From positions 1,350,001 through 1,414,000 of the forward strand of contig NZ_LS483388.1 in NCBI RefSeq assembly GCF_900475415.1: DNA of 64,000 bases, written 5' to 3'. Under the pieces are notes generated by a model. It was not told the origin of the DNA, did not search any database, and was given only the letters and a program-made list of their open reading frames with translations. Position 1 is the stretch's first letter. Each line of letters begins with the position of its first letter. The translations under genes and the position numbers were made by a program. This stretch comes from Streptococcus porcinus (GTDB lineage: Bacteria; Bacillota; Bacilli; Lactobacillales; Streptococcaceae). Below, one piece after another: positions 10,624 to 19,841 of the stretch.

Positions 10624-11523
10624 CTAACCCAATAAATGATTTTCTAAAACTTGTTTGCTATAATCAAAATCCTCCACTTGGAGATAGTACTCTGCGACGT
10701 CAATGAGGGCTTTAGCTGGAGCAAGGCCGATAACCTCTGAGCCGATAATATTGACACCATACCGTCTTGCTTCAAATTTAATCGTTTCAAATGTTCTATA
10801 GAGGGAACATTTTTCAAAGTTGACCATATTCATAGAAACTTGAGCAATATGACGTTCTTCTAACATGACTCCAATAGCTTTACAATATTTATAACCTCCT
10901 CCAGAGCCTCGAATAATTTTAGCAATCTTATTTGCAATCTCAAGATTATCTGTATCTAAATTAACATTAAAAGCAACGAGGGGCATTCGCGCTCCTACGG
11001 CTGTTACACCTGCAGTCGGATGGATTTGTCTATCTCCAAAATCGGGAGCCCAATTCTCTTCCAAAAGTTTCTCTGGCATACCTTCAAATTGTCCTTTACG
11101 AACCTTTGCTAAATTTGTTCTTTCTGGGCAAGTAGCCGATGCTTCATACAAAAAGATAGGAATTTGTAACTCTTTATTAATTCTTTCAGCAACTTTTTTT
11201 GAAATGTCAACACATTCTTCTGTAGTAATATCTTTAATAGGCACAAAAGGCAAAACATCGGTTGCTCCCATTCGTGGATGTTCACCGTGATGTTTCGTCA
11301 TATCAATATGTTCACTAGCATATTTTACAAGAAGAAAGGCCGCTTCTTGAATGGCTACTTCATCGCCAACTAATGTAAAAACACTGCGATTATGACTAGT
11401 ATCAGAAGAATAGTCTAATAGGGTAACGCCAGGAACACTTTTTGCCGTTGCAACCAGACCATCAATAGTAGCCTGATTTCGACCTTCTGAAAAATTAGGG
11501 ATACATTCAACAATTTTTGACAT
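10624..11523 (-). CDS. ftcD: Glutamate formimidoyltransferase
   Basis: This 299-residue enzyme would move the formimino group from formiminoglutamate to tetrahydrofolate and release glutamate. The start MSKIVECIPNFSEGRN is typical of the formiminotransferase domain, as are TLLDYSSDTSHNRSVFT, HHGEHPRMGATDVLPF and GGGYKYCKAIGVML. AAAGGAG lies close before the ATG at 11523. A longer frame up to 11646 would take in the cre site and is not credible. A 122-bp gap with a cre site separates it from hutU, so the distal genes may have their own promoter. Confidence 0.93.
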   Translation of the reverse strand: MSKIVECIPNFSEGRNQATIDGLVATAKSVPGVTLLDYSSDTSHNRSVFTLVGDEVAIQEAAFLLVKYASEHIDMTKHHGEHPRMGATDVLPFVPIKDITTEECVDISKKVAERINKELQIPIFLYEASATCPERTNLAKVRKGQFEGMPEKLLEENWAPDFGDRQIHPTAGVTAVGARMPLVAFNVNLDTDNLEIANKIAKIIRGSGGGYKYCKAIGVMLEERHIAQVSMNMVNFEKCSLYRTFETIKFEARRYGVNIIGSEVIGLAPAKALIDVAEYYLQVEDFDYSKQVLENHLLG

Positions 11524-11562
11524 TTTCTTCTCCTTTAGATTTATGATTTTATAACACAAATT

Positions 11563-11578
11563 ATGTTTGCGCTTACAT
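11563..11578. promoter_or_regulatory. cre site (CcpA operator) between hutU and ftcD
   Basis: On the minus strand the bases are ATGTAAGCGCAAACAT. This fits the consensus WTGNAARCGNWWWCA at every position and is nearly palindromic. It lies about 40 bp before the ftcD start and about 70 bp after the hutU stop. A TTATAAAAT stretch downstream could be a -10 element of an internal promoter. CcpA with phosphorylated HPr would repress here when sugar is plentiful. Confidence 0.7.
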
Positions 11579-11645
11579 TTTATTGTAACAAAGAAAAGCG
11601 AGGAATAAACGGAACAGTTACTTTCGTCAACTCCCCGCACAGGCA

Positions 11646-13679
11646 TCAGTCATTAAACAATTGGGATACTGACTCTTTAACTAATTCTTCATCAGCTAAG
11701 TAAGGAATAGTAATATGATCTTTTCCTTCATTTAATTTGTTATACTCGATAGAGGTTTCTATAGCATGTTCATTTCGTGCCCAACTACGCCTTGCAACAC
11801 CACCCATAGTATCCCAAGCGATAGCTGATTTAATAATATCATCAATTCTTTCACTACCATCAAGTACTAATCCAAAGCCACCATTAATTGCCTTGCCAAT
11901 ACCAGTTCCACCTCCATTATGGAGTGCTACTAAACTCATACCTCTAGCAGCATTTCCGGCATAGCATTGAACTGCCATATCAGCACAAATATTGGAACCA
12001 TCTTTAATATTTGAAGTTTCACGGAAAGGTGAATCTGTCCCCGATACATCATGGTGGTCGCGACCAATCATGACAGGCCCAATTTTACCCTCGCGAATCA
12101 ATTGATTAAACTTGAGAGCAATATTAACACGCCCCATACAATCTTGATATAAAATCCGAGCTTGGGTTCCTACTACTAATTGATTCTTTTCAGCGTCTCT
12201 AATCCAGTTGTAGTTATCACGGTCTTGATACCGTCTCTCAGGATTAATAACTTCCATTGCAGCATGGTCAGTTGCTACTAAATCCTCATGCTTACCACTT
12301 AGGCAGCACCAACGGAATGGTCCATAGCCATAATCAAATAGCATTGGCCCCATAATATCTTCGACGTATGATGGCCAAATAAAACCATCCTTATCATCAA
12401 TACCATTTTTAGAAATTTCAGAAATACCTGAATCATAAACAGATTTCATAAAAGCATTTCCATAATCAAAGAAATAAGTTCCTTTTGAGGTTAATGCTTT
12501 AATGGCATTGAAATGACGTTCTAGAGTTTTGTCAACTAATTGATGGAACTTATCTTTATCATCAGCCAACAGTTGTGTACGTTCATCAAATGTCATCCCC
12601 ACTGGGCAATAACCGCCATCATATACATTATGACACGAAGTTTGATCTGAGAGAAGGTCAACTTGAATATTATTTTCATTCACATATTCTAAAAGATCAA
12701 CAATATTGCCATGATATGCAATTGATGTTGAGTTTTTAGCCTGTTGAGCTTGTTGAGCTAAAGCAACTGCTTCTTCAGCCGTTTCGGCAACTTGACTAAT
12801 CCATCCTTGAGAGTGACGTGTTTCAATACGAGAGGCATCAACCTCAGCAATGATAGCAACAGCCTTAGCAATTTCAGCGGCTTTTCCTTGTGCGCCACTC
12901 ATGCCACCTAATCCTGAAGATATGAACAATTTGCCTTCTAAATTACCATCATCAGGAATTCCAAGTTTTAAGCGTCCAGCATTTAATAAAGTGTTAAACG
13001 TTCCATGAACAATCCCTTGCGGGCCAATATACATCCAACCACCTGCGGTCATTTGACCATAGTTAGTAACACCCATTTCTTCAGCAATTTCCCAGTCCTT
13101 CATGTTATCATATTCCCCTACCAATAAACCATTGGTTATGATAACACGCGGAGCTTCTGGTTTCGACTTGAAAAGCCCTAAAGGGTGGCCCGATTCAACG
13201 ACTAGAGTTTGTTCTTCTGTCATTATTTCGAGGTACTTCTTAATCAAGTTATACTGCATCCAGTTGGCACAAACAGAGCCTGTTTCCCCATAGGTTACCA
13301 ATTCATAAGGATATAAGGCAATTTCAAAACTTAGGTTATTGTCAATCATAACCTGCATAGCCTTAGCTGCTGTGCAATTTCCCTTATAGTCATCAATAGG
13401 TTTTCCATAAATTCTTTCTTTTGGTCGCCAACGATACCCATAAATCCGCCCTCTAGTTTTTAGTTCTTCTAAAAATTCTGGAATAATTTCTTTATGAAAT
13501 TTTGGTGGAATATACCGCAAGGCATTTTTTAGTGCAATTTCTGTCTGTTTTTGACTTAAGCGAAATCCCCGATTTGGTGCCCGCCTGATTCCTTCTTGAA
13601 AGACAGTTTTTTCAGGTAAAACATCATCTAATTTTACCGTCATAGCTGTGGCAATATCAGCTTCACTATAAAAAGTCAT
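11646..13679 (-). CDS. hutU: Urocanate hydratase
   Basis: This 677-residue enzyme would add water to urocanate to give 4-imidazolone-5-propionate, using tightly bound NAD. The sequence is recognisable throughout: VVESGHPLGLF, a Gly-rich FISSGLGGMSGAQGKAAEIA segment near residue 255, and CHNVYDGGYCPVG. GPFRWCCLSGKHEDL carries the region of the reactive Cys, and HNGGGTGIGKAINGG lies near 595. AGGAGG precedes the ATG. It is the first gene of the minus-strand hut group and is divergent from hutI. The length of 677 matches the long form found in Firmicutes. Confidence 0.96.
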   Translation of the reverse strand: MTFYSEADIATAMTVKLDDVLPEKTVFQEGIRRAPNRGFRLSQKQTEIALKNALRYIPPKFHKEIIPEFLEELKTRGRIYGYRWRPKERIYGKPIDDYKGNCTAAKAMQVMIDNNLSFEIALYPYELVTYGETGSVCANWMQYNLIKKYLEIMTEEQTLVVESGHPLGLFKSKPEAPRVIITNGLLVGEYDNMKDWEIAEEMGVTNYGQMTAGGWMYIGPQGIVHGTFNTLLNAGRLKLGIPDDGNLEGKLFISSGLGGMSGAQGKAAEIAKAVAIIAEVDASRIETRHSQGWISQVAETAEEAVALAQQAQQAKNSTSIAYHGNIVDLLEYVNENNIQVDLLSDQTSCHNVYDGGYCPVGMTFDERTQLLADDKDKFHQLVDKTLERHFNAIKALTSKGTYFFDYGNAFMKSVYDSGISEISKNGIDDKDGFIWPSYVEDIMGPMLFDYGYGPFRWCCLSGKHEDLVATDHAAMEVINPERRYQDRDNYNWIRDAEKNQLVVGTQARILYQDCMGRVNIALKFNQLIREGKIGPVMIGRDHHDVSGTDSPFRETSNIKDGSNICADMAVQCYAGNAARGMSLVALHNGGGTGIGKAINGGFGLVLDGSERIDDIIKSAIAWDTMGGVARRSWARNEHAIETSIEYNKLNEGKDHITIPYLADEELVKESVSQLFND

Positions 13680-13874
13680 CGTAAACCTCCTTATGTCTTT
13701 TGACCATTGTTTATTTTCACACTTAGTTTAAAGAAGAGCCGTCGATTTTTAGTCTAGTTTTTTGAAAATAGCTATATTTTTTAAAATAAAGGCTGAAAAC
13801 CTATTTTTTGACTAAAATTTGACGTTTTTGAACTATGATTTAGATGAATCCATTAGTGAAAAGGAGAAAATATT
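13680..13874. promoter_or_regulatory. Divergent hutU/hutI promoter region
   Basis: These 195 bp between the two divergent hut units must hold both promoters. The region is very AT-rich and has repeated TTGAC pentamers (near 13806 and 13819). A TATGAT lies about 40 bp before hutI, but the spacing to the TTGAC copies is not ideal, so I cannot fix the promoters. No good cre match was found here. It is the likely target of any dedicated hut regulator. Confidence 0.45.
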
Positions 13875-15140
13875 ATGATTGCTGATGCCATATTGACCCA
13901 TTTTAACCAAGTATTCTGCCCAAATGACCTAGGTCATCCCCTTTCGGGACATGAAATGAAAAAAGCAGAAATTATTGAAGACGCCTATATTGCTATTAAA
14001 GATGGCAAAATTCTAGCAGTCGGCAAAGGGAAACCTGAACAAAAGTTAATAGGAAAAAATACCAAAATTAAATCCTACGAAGGAAAGATTGCTACACCAG
14101 GTCTCATTGATTGTCATACTCATCTTGTATATGGAGGTAGCCGAGAGCACGAATTTGCTCAAAAATTAAATGGTGTCCCTTATCTTGACATCTTAGCTCA
14201 AGGAGGAGGAATCCTTAGTACAGTAACTTCGACACGCAAGGCTTCCTTTGAAGAACTTTACGATAAATCAAAAAGGCTCTTAGATTATATGTTACTTCAT
14301 GGTGTGACATCCGTTGAAGCTAAGAGTGGCTACGGATTAGAATGGGAAACCGAAAAACGGCAATTAGAAGTTGTCAAAGCTCTAGATAAACAACACCAAA
14401 TCGATTTGGTTTCAACCTTTATGGCTGCACATGCAATCCCAAGCGAGTACAAAAATCACCCCTATGACTATCTGAAGTTGATTGTTGAGACAATGCTTCC
14501 AATTGTCAAAGCGAATGACCTTGCCGAATTCTGTGATATTTTTTGTGAAAAAGGAGTTTTTACAGCTGAAGAATCCTCTTATCTTCTCTCAAAAGCTAAA
14601 GAATTAGGTTTCCAATTAAGAATTCACGCTGATGAAATTGAATCTATTGGAGGTGTCGATGTAGCTGCCGAGCTAAATGCAACCAGTGCGGAACATCTTA
14701 TGATGATTACTGACACAGGAATTGACAAATTAGCAAAAGCAAATGTTATTGGTAACTTACTCCCTGCTACCACCTTTAGTTTAATGGAGGATACTTATGC
14801 TCCAGCTCGTAAAATGATTGACAAAGGGATGGCAATTACCTTGTCCACTGATAGCAATCCAGGATCTTGTCCTACAGCTAATATGCAGTTTATCATGCAA
14901 CTTGGATGCTTTATGATGCGATTAACACCTATTGAAGTATTGAATGCCGTTACAATCAATGCCGCCTATGCTATTAGAAGACAGACTACGGTTGGCTCAT
15001 TTGAAAAGGGCAAATTAGCAGATATTGCCATATTTGATGCACCAAATATAGATTATCTGTGTTACTTTTTTGCAACAAACCTTATTGATCAGGTTTACAA
15101 AAATGGCCGTTGCGTTGTCAAAAATGGTCATATCCAATAA
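13875..15140 (+). CDS. hutI: Imidazolonepropionase
   Basis: This 421-residue amidohydrolase would open the imidazolone ring to give formiminoglutamate. The zinc-binding HxH is in [21 protein letters not shown] and [12 protein letters not shown] supply further metal and active-site His residues, and [12 protein letters not shown] holds the catalytic Asp. AAAGGAG precedes the ATG by 8 bases. It is transcribed alone, divergent from the other hut genes, and ends at a strong terminator. Confidence 0.96.
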   Translation: MIADAILTHFNQVFCPNDLGHPLSGHEMKKAEIIEDAYIAIKDGKILAVGKGKPEQKLIGKNTKIKSYEGKIATPGLIDCHTHLVYGGSREHEFAQKLNGVPYLDILAQGGGILSTVTSTRKASFEELYDKSKRLLDYMLLHGVTSVEAKSGYGLEWETEKRQLEVVKALDKQHQIDLVSTFMAAHAIPSEYKNHPYDYLKLIVETMLPIVKANDLAEFCDIFCEKGVFTAEESSYLLSKAKELGFQLRIHADEIESIGGVDVAAELNATSAEHLMMITDTGIDKLAKANVIGNLLPATTFSLMEDTYAPARKMIDKGMAITLSTDSNPGSCPTANMQFIMQLGCFMMRLTPIEVLNAVTINAAYAIRRQTTVGSFEKGKLADIAIFDAPNIDYLCYFFATNLIDQVYKNGRCVVKNGHIQ

Positions 15141-15194
15141 ACTAAACTATATACCTATCCACTTATCATTTATTGGTATAGCTGGATGTATTCT

Positions 15195-15233
15195 AAAGGC
15201 CAGAGTTAGTATATCTAACTCTGGCCTTTTCAT
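15195..15233. terminator. Terminator between hutI and the ammonium transporter gene
   Basis: A 15-bp perfect stem AAAGGCCAGAGTTAG/CTAACTCTGGCCTTT with a 5-base loop is followed by T residues. The flanking A and T runs make it usable from both strands, which suits the convergent genes on either side. Confidence 0.92.
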
Positions 15234-15247
15234 TAATTAAAATCTTA

Positions 15248-16282
15248 TCACTTCAATTTATTACCAGAGTGCAATAACCTTACTATAAGATAAGTTCCTG
15301 CTACAGACAATAAAATAGTGATAACTAGTGATAACAGTTGAGGAAGTAAGCTCCTAACATCGAAACAGATAACACCTAAACTTCCTAAGAAGCCTCCTAC
15401 CCCATTCATAGCAAAAGAATCTACCACATCATCTACATCGAGGTATTTTACGATAAAAAAGGATAATGCATAGGTTCCAAAAGAAGCAAAAAAGCAAATA
15501 AAAACCAGCTGTAAAGGAGAAACAAACCCCACACCTGCAGTACTAGTCACCAAGCCTACCACTGTACCATTTAATAAAACTGGTAAAGTGTGTTTTCGTT
15601 CTAAGATATATTCTGCAATACTAAAGGAAATACCCCCAGAAATAATAGCTAGAAAGGTATTGAGTATGGCTGTAGCTGCAAGGTGATTAAACTCTCCTGC
15701 TGGGCCTGCGTTAAAGCCAAACCAACCAAAAGTAACTAGTAAGACACCTAGAAATAGCCATTTTACTTGAATCTCTTGAGGATGTTGATATGGTGTCTTA
15801 CCAACTTGCTTTGCAAGAATCAAGCTGGAAAGACCAGCTGAGAGATGGACAACCATCCCTCCTGAAAAGTCTCTAACCCCTATACTAGCTAGAAAACCAT
15901 CGGAATTCCAAATTAAAAAAGCTAAGGGACAGTAAACCAAAAGCATCCATAAAATAGCAACCTTCAATAATAAGGAGGTCGACATACGATCAATAACTGA
16001 GCCAATTAACATAACTATGGCATACAAACAAAAACAAAGCTGAAATAATAGGTCCAAAATACTATTAAAGTTTATAGGGTGTGAAAAAAATGGAGACCAT
16101 AACGTCCCCTTAAAGGTTAAACCGAATGCAAATAAAATCCACACAAATGAAGAAACTAAAACAATAAGTTGAAATCGATAAATAATCGAGGAACTTAATT
16201 CTGGACTCAAACTTGACACATATATCAGTGCCACACCAAAAATCATCAACCACATCACTAATATACAAACTAATAAAAACAT
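15248..16282 (-). CDS. Ammonium transporter, Amt/MEP/Rh family
   Basis: This 344-residue polytopic membrane protein has the Amt hallmarks. DFSGGMVVHLSAG carries the first pore histidine. GWFGFNAGPAG and DDVVDSFAMNGVGGFLGS correspond to the later conserved segments. It is shorter than the usual 400 residues or so, mainly at the N terminus. At the position of the second twin histidine (DVFGVHGVxG in E. coli AmtB) this protein appears to read MNG, so His is replaced by Asn. Placement next to hut makes sense because histidine breakdown releases ammonia. No GlnK-type PII gene is adjacent. Family is firm; transport activity with the changed pore is uncertain. Confidence 0.85.
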   Translation of the reverse strand: MFLLVCILVMWLMIFGVALIYVSSLSPELSSSIIYRFQLIVLVSSFVWILFAFGLTFKGTLWSPFFSHPINFNSILDLLFQLCFCLYAIVMLIGSVIDRMSTSLLLKVAILWMLLVYCPLAFLIWNSDGFLASIGVRDFSGGMVVHLSAGLSSLILAKQVGKTPYQHPQEIQVKWLFLGVLLVTFGWFGFNAGPAGEFNHLAATAILNTFLAIISGGISFSIAEYILERKHTLPVLLNGTVVGLVTSTAGVGFVSPLQLVFICFFASFGTYALSFFIVKYLDVDDVVDSFAMNGVGGFLGSLGVICFDVRSLLPQLLSLVITILLSVAGTYLIVRLLHSGNKLK

Positions 16283-16330
16283 GTCATTGCTTCCTTTACA
16301 AAAAAAATAGAATTTGTTACACTATTTTAG

Positions 16331-16349
16331 TTAACTGGTTAAGTATAAT
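16331..16349. promoter_or_regulatory. AdcR-type zinc operator with adjacent -10 element
   Basis: TTAACTGGTTAA at 16331-16342 matches the streptococcal AdcR consensus TTAACYRGTTAA at all 12 positions. A perfect -10 (TATAAT) follows at 16344-16349, 31 bases before the flavoprotein start at 16381. A zinc-loaded repressor bound here would cover the promoter spacer. The box also lies 48 bp before the divergent ammonium transporter gene. Confidence 0.75.
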
Positions 16350-16380
16350 ACTTCAGACCTAAGCTTGTCAAGGAGGAAAA

Positions 16381-17508
16381 ATGAAAAACTATCGTATCAT
16401 AATTATTGGAGCTGGGGCTTCTGGAATTGGTTTTGGAGCTTGCCTTAAAAAGGTCGGCATTGATGATTTTTTGATTTTAGAAAAAGGTGTCATTGGAGAC
16501 AGTTTTTTAAAATGGCCAACCACAACTCAGTTTATTACTCCCTCTTTTACCACTAATGGATTTGGCTTCCCCGATTTAAATGCTGTTGTCCCTGACACAT
16601 CACCAGCATTTTCATTTGAAAAAGAACACCTTTCTGGAAAAGAGTATGCCCACTACCTACAATTAGTTGCATCTCACTATCACTTGCCCATAAGGCTTCA
16701 AAGTCATGTTCGAAATATCGAAAAATCTCAAGGAATTTTTATTGTTGAAACGCAAAAAGAAAAACTGACTGCCAACTATCTAATCGTTGCTACTGGTGAG
16801 TTTCAAAATCCTAATAAAAGTTCAATAAAAGGAGCGGACTTAGGAATGCATTATGGGGAGATTGATAATTTCCATGTAACCTCTGAAGAACCTTTTATTA
16901 TAATAGGGGGCAATGAAAGCGCCTGTGACGCCCTAACACACTTAGCATATCGAGGTAACCATGTTCACCTCTTTACTGATAGCTTGGGGCAAAAGGAAGA
17001 TAACCCTGATCCTAGTATTTCATTGTCTCCAATTACTAAGGAGAGATTAAAGCATATCCAATCAAATCCTCAATATAACATTAAGATAAACGAAAAGAAG
17101 AAAGCCATTGCAATAGAGCAAATCGACGGCTATTACCATGTTAACTTTTCAGATGGCACCTATGCCAAAAGTAAACATAAGCCTATATTAGCAACTGGTT
17201 TTCTCAACGCTTGTCACCGTATTGACGGCCATCACCTTTTCAACTATGATGAGCACCAACTCCCAATGGTTACAGAAAATGATGAATCGACCATACTAAC
17301 CAACTGTTTTTTAATAGGACCAAGCTTACGCCAAAGAGACACAATTTTTTGTTACATTTACAAATTTCGCCAACGCTTCTTGCCAATAATCTGTGAGATA
17401 GCTAAACGTGAAAAAATCAATTTAGATGAAGATTCACTTTCTTTGTATAAAGAAAATCAAATGTTTTTAACTGATTTGGATTGTTGCGATGTTAACTGTG
17501 ACTGCTAA
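16381..17508 (+). CDS. FAD/NAD(P)-dependent oxidoreductase (CzcO-like flavoprotein) with Cys-rich tail
   Basis: The 375-residue protein begins with the FAD-binding dinucleotide fold IIIIGAGASGIGFGACL. A second nucleotide-binding fold appears as FIIIGGNESACDALTHLA near residue 180. LIVATGEFQNP and the later PILATGFLNA are the usual ATG-type motifs of flavin monooxygenase-like or CzcO-like oxidoreductases. The substrate is unknown. The C terminus ends in LDCCDVNCDC, five Cys in ten residues, which could bind metal or act in thiol exchange. GGAGG precedes the ATG. A perfect AdcR-type zinc box lies in the promoter, so the gene is probably induced by zinc shortage. Confidence 0.75.
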   Translation: MKNYRIIIIGAGASGIGFGACLKKVGIDDFLILEKGVIGDSFLKWPTTTQFITPSFTTNGFGFPDLNAVVPDTSPAFSFEKEHLSGKEYAHYLQLVASHYHLPIRLQSHVRNIEKSQGIFIVETQKEKLTANYLIVATGEFQNPNKSSIKGADLGMHYGEIDNFHVTSEEPFIIIGGNESACDALTHLAYRGNHVHLFTDSLGQKEDNPDPSISLSPITKERLKHIQSNPQYNIKINEKKKAIAIEQIDGYYHVNFSDGTYAKSKHKPILATGFLNACHRIDGHHLFNYDEHQLPMVTENDESTILTNCFLIGPSLRQRDTIFCYIYKFRQRFLPIICEIAKREKINLDEDSLSLYKENQMFLTDLDCCDVNCDC

Positions 17509-17569
17509 GGAAACCTTAACATAATTATGTTACAATAAGATCATATTGTAATTGTCATAAGGAGAAAAC

Positions 17570-17704
17570 ATGAAAAAAGCCTACATTTCATATCTATCTG
17601 CAGCAATCTTTATCCTTTACGGATACTTCTATCATAAATGGATATTTTTAGGAGTCGGTGCGGTAATTTTTCTTATCGGATTGGCGGATCATTTAAAAAA
17701 ATAA
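17570..17704 (+). CDS. Small membrane protein of 44 residues, function unknown
   Basis: ATAAGGAG precedes an ATG that opens a 44-codon frame ending in TAA. The product starts MKKAYISYLSAAIFILYG and is almost wholly hydrophobic with one or two membrane spans, ending in DHLKK. A terminator hairpin begins at its stop codon. The ribosome binding site, stop and terminator together make it a credible gene. I do not recognise the family. Confidence 0.65.
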   Translation: MKKAYISYLSAAIFILYGYFYHKWIFLGVGAVIFLIGLADHLKK

Positions 17705-17722
17705 GGCCTTTCGGCCTTATTT
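17699..17722. terminator. Terminator after the 44-residue protein
   Basis: AATAAGGCC/GGCCTTATT with a TTTC loop is flanked by A and T runs. It can serve both this gene and the convergent PC4-like gene. Confidence 0.85.
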
Positions 17723-17740
17723 TAGATTAGAAAAAAGTTA

Positions 17741-17956
17741 CTAGGACTCCTTAAAAGCTTTAACTAATTGGTTGAACTCTTCATTGCTGAGTGTGATCCC
17801 TTTACCCATTTTAGTATGATCTGGACTCCAAGAACGGATATCCCATTTAGGCTCTGCACCATTAAAGGAGACTCGATTTAATTCTTTTGTCCAACCTTTA
17901 TCTGTTTCAGATAGCGTTAGTAAATGTTCTTCTATTTTAAATGTAAATTCTGCCAT
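17741..17956 (-). CDS. YdbC/PC4-family protein
   Basis: This 71-residue protein resembles the YdbC family of Firmicutes, structural relatives of the eukaryotic coactivator PC4 that bind single-stranded DNA. The stretch GWTKELNRVSFNGAEPKWDI, followed by RSWSPDHTKMGKGITLS and a C-terminal helix with LVKAFKES, fits that family. I place the start at 17956 because GGGAGGA lies 8 bases before it, while the upstream start at 17971 overlaps that site. It is monocistronic. The role in the cell is not known. Confidence 0.8.
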   Translation of the reverse strand: MAEFTFKIEEHLLTLSETDKGWTKELNRVSFNGAEPKWDIRSWSPDHTKMGKGITLSNEEFNQLVKAFKES

Positions 17957-18072
17957 TTTTATTCCTCCCATTTTATTATTCGAAAAAACCTAAAATGTAT
18001 TTTCTTTTAAATTTTTCCTATTTAGGGTAAAATACTATAAAATCATTTTATCAATAAAAAAGGAATTTAGCT

Positions 18073-18384
18073 ATGAAATCATTTTTAATGCTTCTTAAAT
18101 CTATTCTTATCGATTTTATAGATAACAAGCCACAAAATAAACACTCTATTTCACTACACTCTAACCACCTAATCACTGCTATCAACAATGCGCTTCAAGA
18201 ACAAGCACCCATTCATATTATTAGTCATGAAAAAAGTGTCACTGGAACCTTAATAAAATATGACAAATTAGAGGGTCAAGTTATCCTTAATGATAGCCAG
18301 AACAATCTAACTTCTATCATCCCTTTAAATGAGATTGAAAAAGTAACTCTGCTACCTAGAACTTCAATCAACAATAATCATTAA
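18073..18384 (+). CDS. Conserved hypothetical protein, 103 residues
   Basis: I do not recognise this protein. It has a short hydrophobic N terminus (MKSFLMLLKSILIDF). A region near residues 45-95 has alternating beta character (APIHIISHEKSVTGTLIKYD, then QVILNDSQNNLTSIIPLNEI), which could be a small beta-barrel or YolD-like fold. AAAGGA precedes the ATG. A strong terminator follows, so it is a single-gene unit. Confidence 0.6.
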   Translation: MKSFLMLLKSILIDFIDNKPQNKHSISLHSNHLITAINNALQEQAPIHIISHEKSVTGTLIKYDKLEGQVILNDSQNNLTSIIPLNEIEKVTLLPRTSINNNH

Positions 18385-18387
18385 AAG

Positions 18388-18440
18388 GCAATGCCTTCTT
18401 TAAAAACCAGTCTGTTAGTTTTTAAAGAAGGCATTCTATT
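18388..18440. terminator. Terminator between the 103-residue protein and the U32 gene
   Basis: A long stem AATGCCTTCTTTAAAAA/TTTTTAAAGAAGGCATT with a 12-base loop is followed by T-rich sequence. It lies between two convergent genes and is likely shared. Confidence 0.85.
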
Positions 18441-18446
18441 TTTTTA

Positions 18447-19736
18447 TTACGCTCTCACAGTTTGGCTACTACCGTCTTTCTGATAAAGATTGACTAGGCC
18501 CTCTTTACACGCTCTTATCATATCACCAGCTTTAACAGCTTGAGGTAAACTGATTGTTAAAAGCGCCATTGGGTTAGGTGCACGATCAATCTTATGACCT
18601 TCTTCATCATGTAAATTTTTAACAATAGTTTCAAAATGGCGGAAGCCTGGTCCATAAAACTCAATCTTATCACCCTCGTTGATAACATTTCGCTGACGTA
18701 TAGTCGCTGTCATTGTTGTCTCGTCAAATGAAACAACTTCACCAACAAACTTATATTGTGGGATTTTACGACGAGCTCCAAATAGTTGCTCATTTTCTGT
18801 TGGGATACCATAATAAAAACCAGTCGCTAATTCTCTTTGGGCAACCTTCCAGAGCTCATCAACTAACTCTTCTTTGATTGCATAAAATGCTTCAGGACTT
18901 TCCATATAAGCATCTACCGCAGCTTTATAGCAGTTTGTGACTGTTGATACATAATGGATAGACTTCATCCTTCCCTCAATTTTAAGGCTGTCGACCCCAT
19001 TTTCGATCAAGTCTGGTATATGGTCGATCATACACATGTCTACAGAAGACATGGAATACTCCTCTGGGATTTCGCCCTTTAAAGAACGCCGTTCCGAACC
19101 AAAAGGCATATCATAAAGATCATACTTCCAACGACAGGACTGTGAGCAACCGCCACGATTAGCATCACGATGACTCATGTGATTAGAAAGGACACAGCGT
19201 CCTGAATAAGAAATACACATTGCTCCGTGGACAAAAGCTTCGATTTCTACTTCGGTTCTTTTACGGATTTCAGCTAATTCAGCCATATTGACTTCACGGG
19301 CCAAGACCACTCGGGTCAAGCCCATTTCTTTCCAAAATTCAAAGGTTTCGTAATTAGTCGATGATGCCTGGGTGGATAAATGAATTTCTAACCCTGGAGC
19401 TTCCGTCGAACAAATAAGGATAAGTGCCGGGTCAGAAACAATTACAGCATCTAAACCCATATCACGAAGTTGGCGAAACCATTCTCCAGCCCCTTTTTCA
19501 TTTCCTTCGTGGGTAACCATATTAGCAGCTACATAGACTTTAGCATGACGAGCATGTGCGTAATCAATACCTTCTTGTAATTCTTCCATGGAAAAATTAC
19601 CTGCTCGACTACGTAAGCCATAAGCTTGCCCCCCAACAAAAACAGCATCTGCACCGTAATCAATAGCAACTTTTAATTTTTCAAGCGTCCCAGCAGGTGA
19701 CAAAACCTCTGGTCTTTTCTTCAATTGTGTCATCAT
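18447..19736 (-). CDS. U32-family protein, probable tRNA 5-hydroxyuridine synthesis protein (TrhP2-like)
   Basis: This 429-residue protein is usually annotated as peptidase U32. In E. coli and B. subtilis (YrrO) the family is known to hydroxylate U34 of tRNA with prephenate, and is not a proven protease. The N terminus EVLSPAGTLEKLKVAIDYGA, EAFVHGAMCISYSGRC and GGCSQSCRWKYDLY are family signatures. The four Cys (C-x6-C and C-x3-C) likely hold an iron-sulfur cluster. It lies about 105 bp after the shorter paralogue at 19842, in the same order as yrrN-yrrO. Confidence 0.85.
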   Translation of the reverse strand: MMTQLKKRPEVLSPAGTLEKLKVAIDYGADAVFVGGQAYGLRSRAGNFSMEELQEGIDYAHARHAKVYVAANMVTHEGNEKGAGEWFRQLRDMGLDAVIVSDPALILICSTEAPGLEIHLSTQASSTNYETFEFWKEMGLTRVVLAREVNMAELAEIRKRTEVEIEAFVHGAMCISYSGRCVLSNHMSHRDANRGGCSQSCRWKYDLYDMPFGSERRSLKGEIPEEYSMSSVDMCMIDHIPDLIENGVDSLKIEGRMKSIHYVSTVTNCYKAAVDAYMESPEAFYAIKEELVDELWKVAQRELATGFYYGIPTENEQLFGARRKIPQYKFVGEVVSFDETTMTATIRQRNVINEGDKIEFYGPGFRHFETIVKNLHDEEGHKIDRAPNPMALLTISLPQAVKAGDMIRACKEGLVNLYQKDGSSQTVRA

Positions 19737-19841
19737 TTATTCTTTCTATTTTCAAGATAGTTAGATAAAATCTAAAAGGATTCAAGCATCATTTCTTCAA
19801 GCCCTGAAATAGCAAAACTCACTCTTAAAGAAATCAGGCAG

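Noticed and set aside
11737..11964. Plus-strand open frame inside hutU
   Set aside because: It is antisense to conserved hutU sequence, with low-complexity hydrophobic composition and no start signal.
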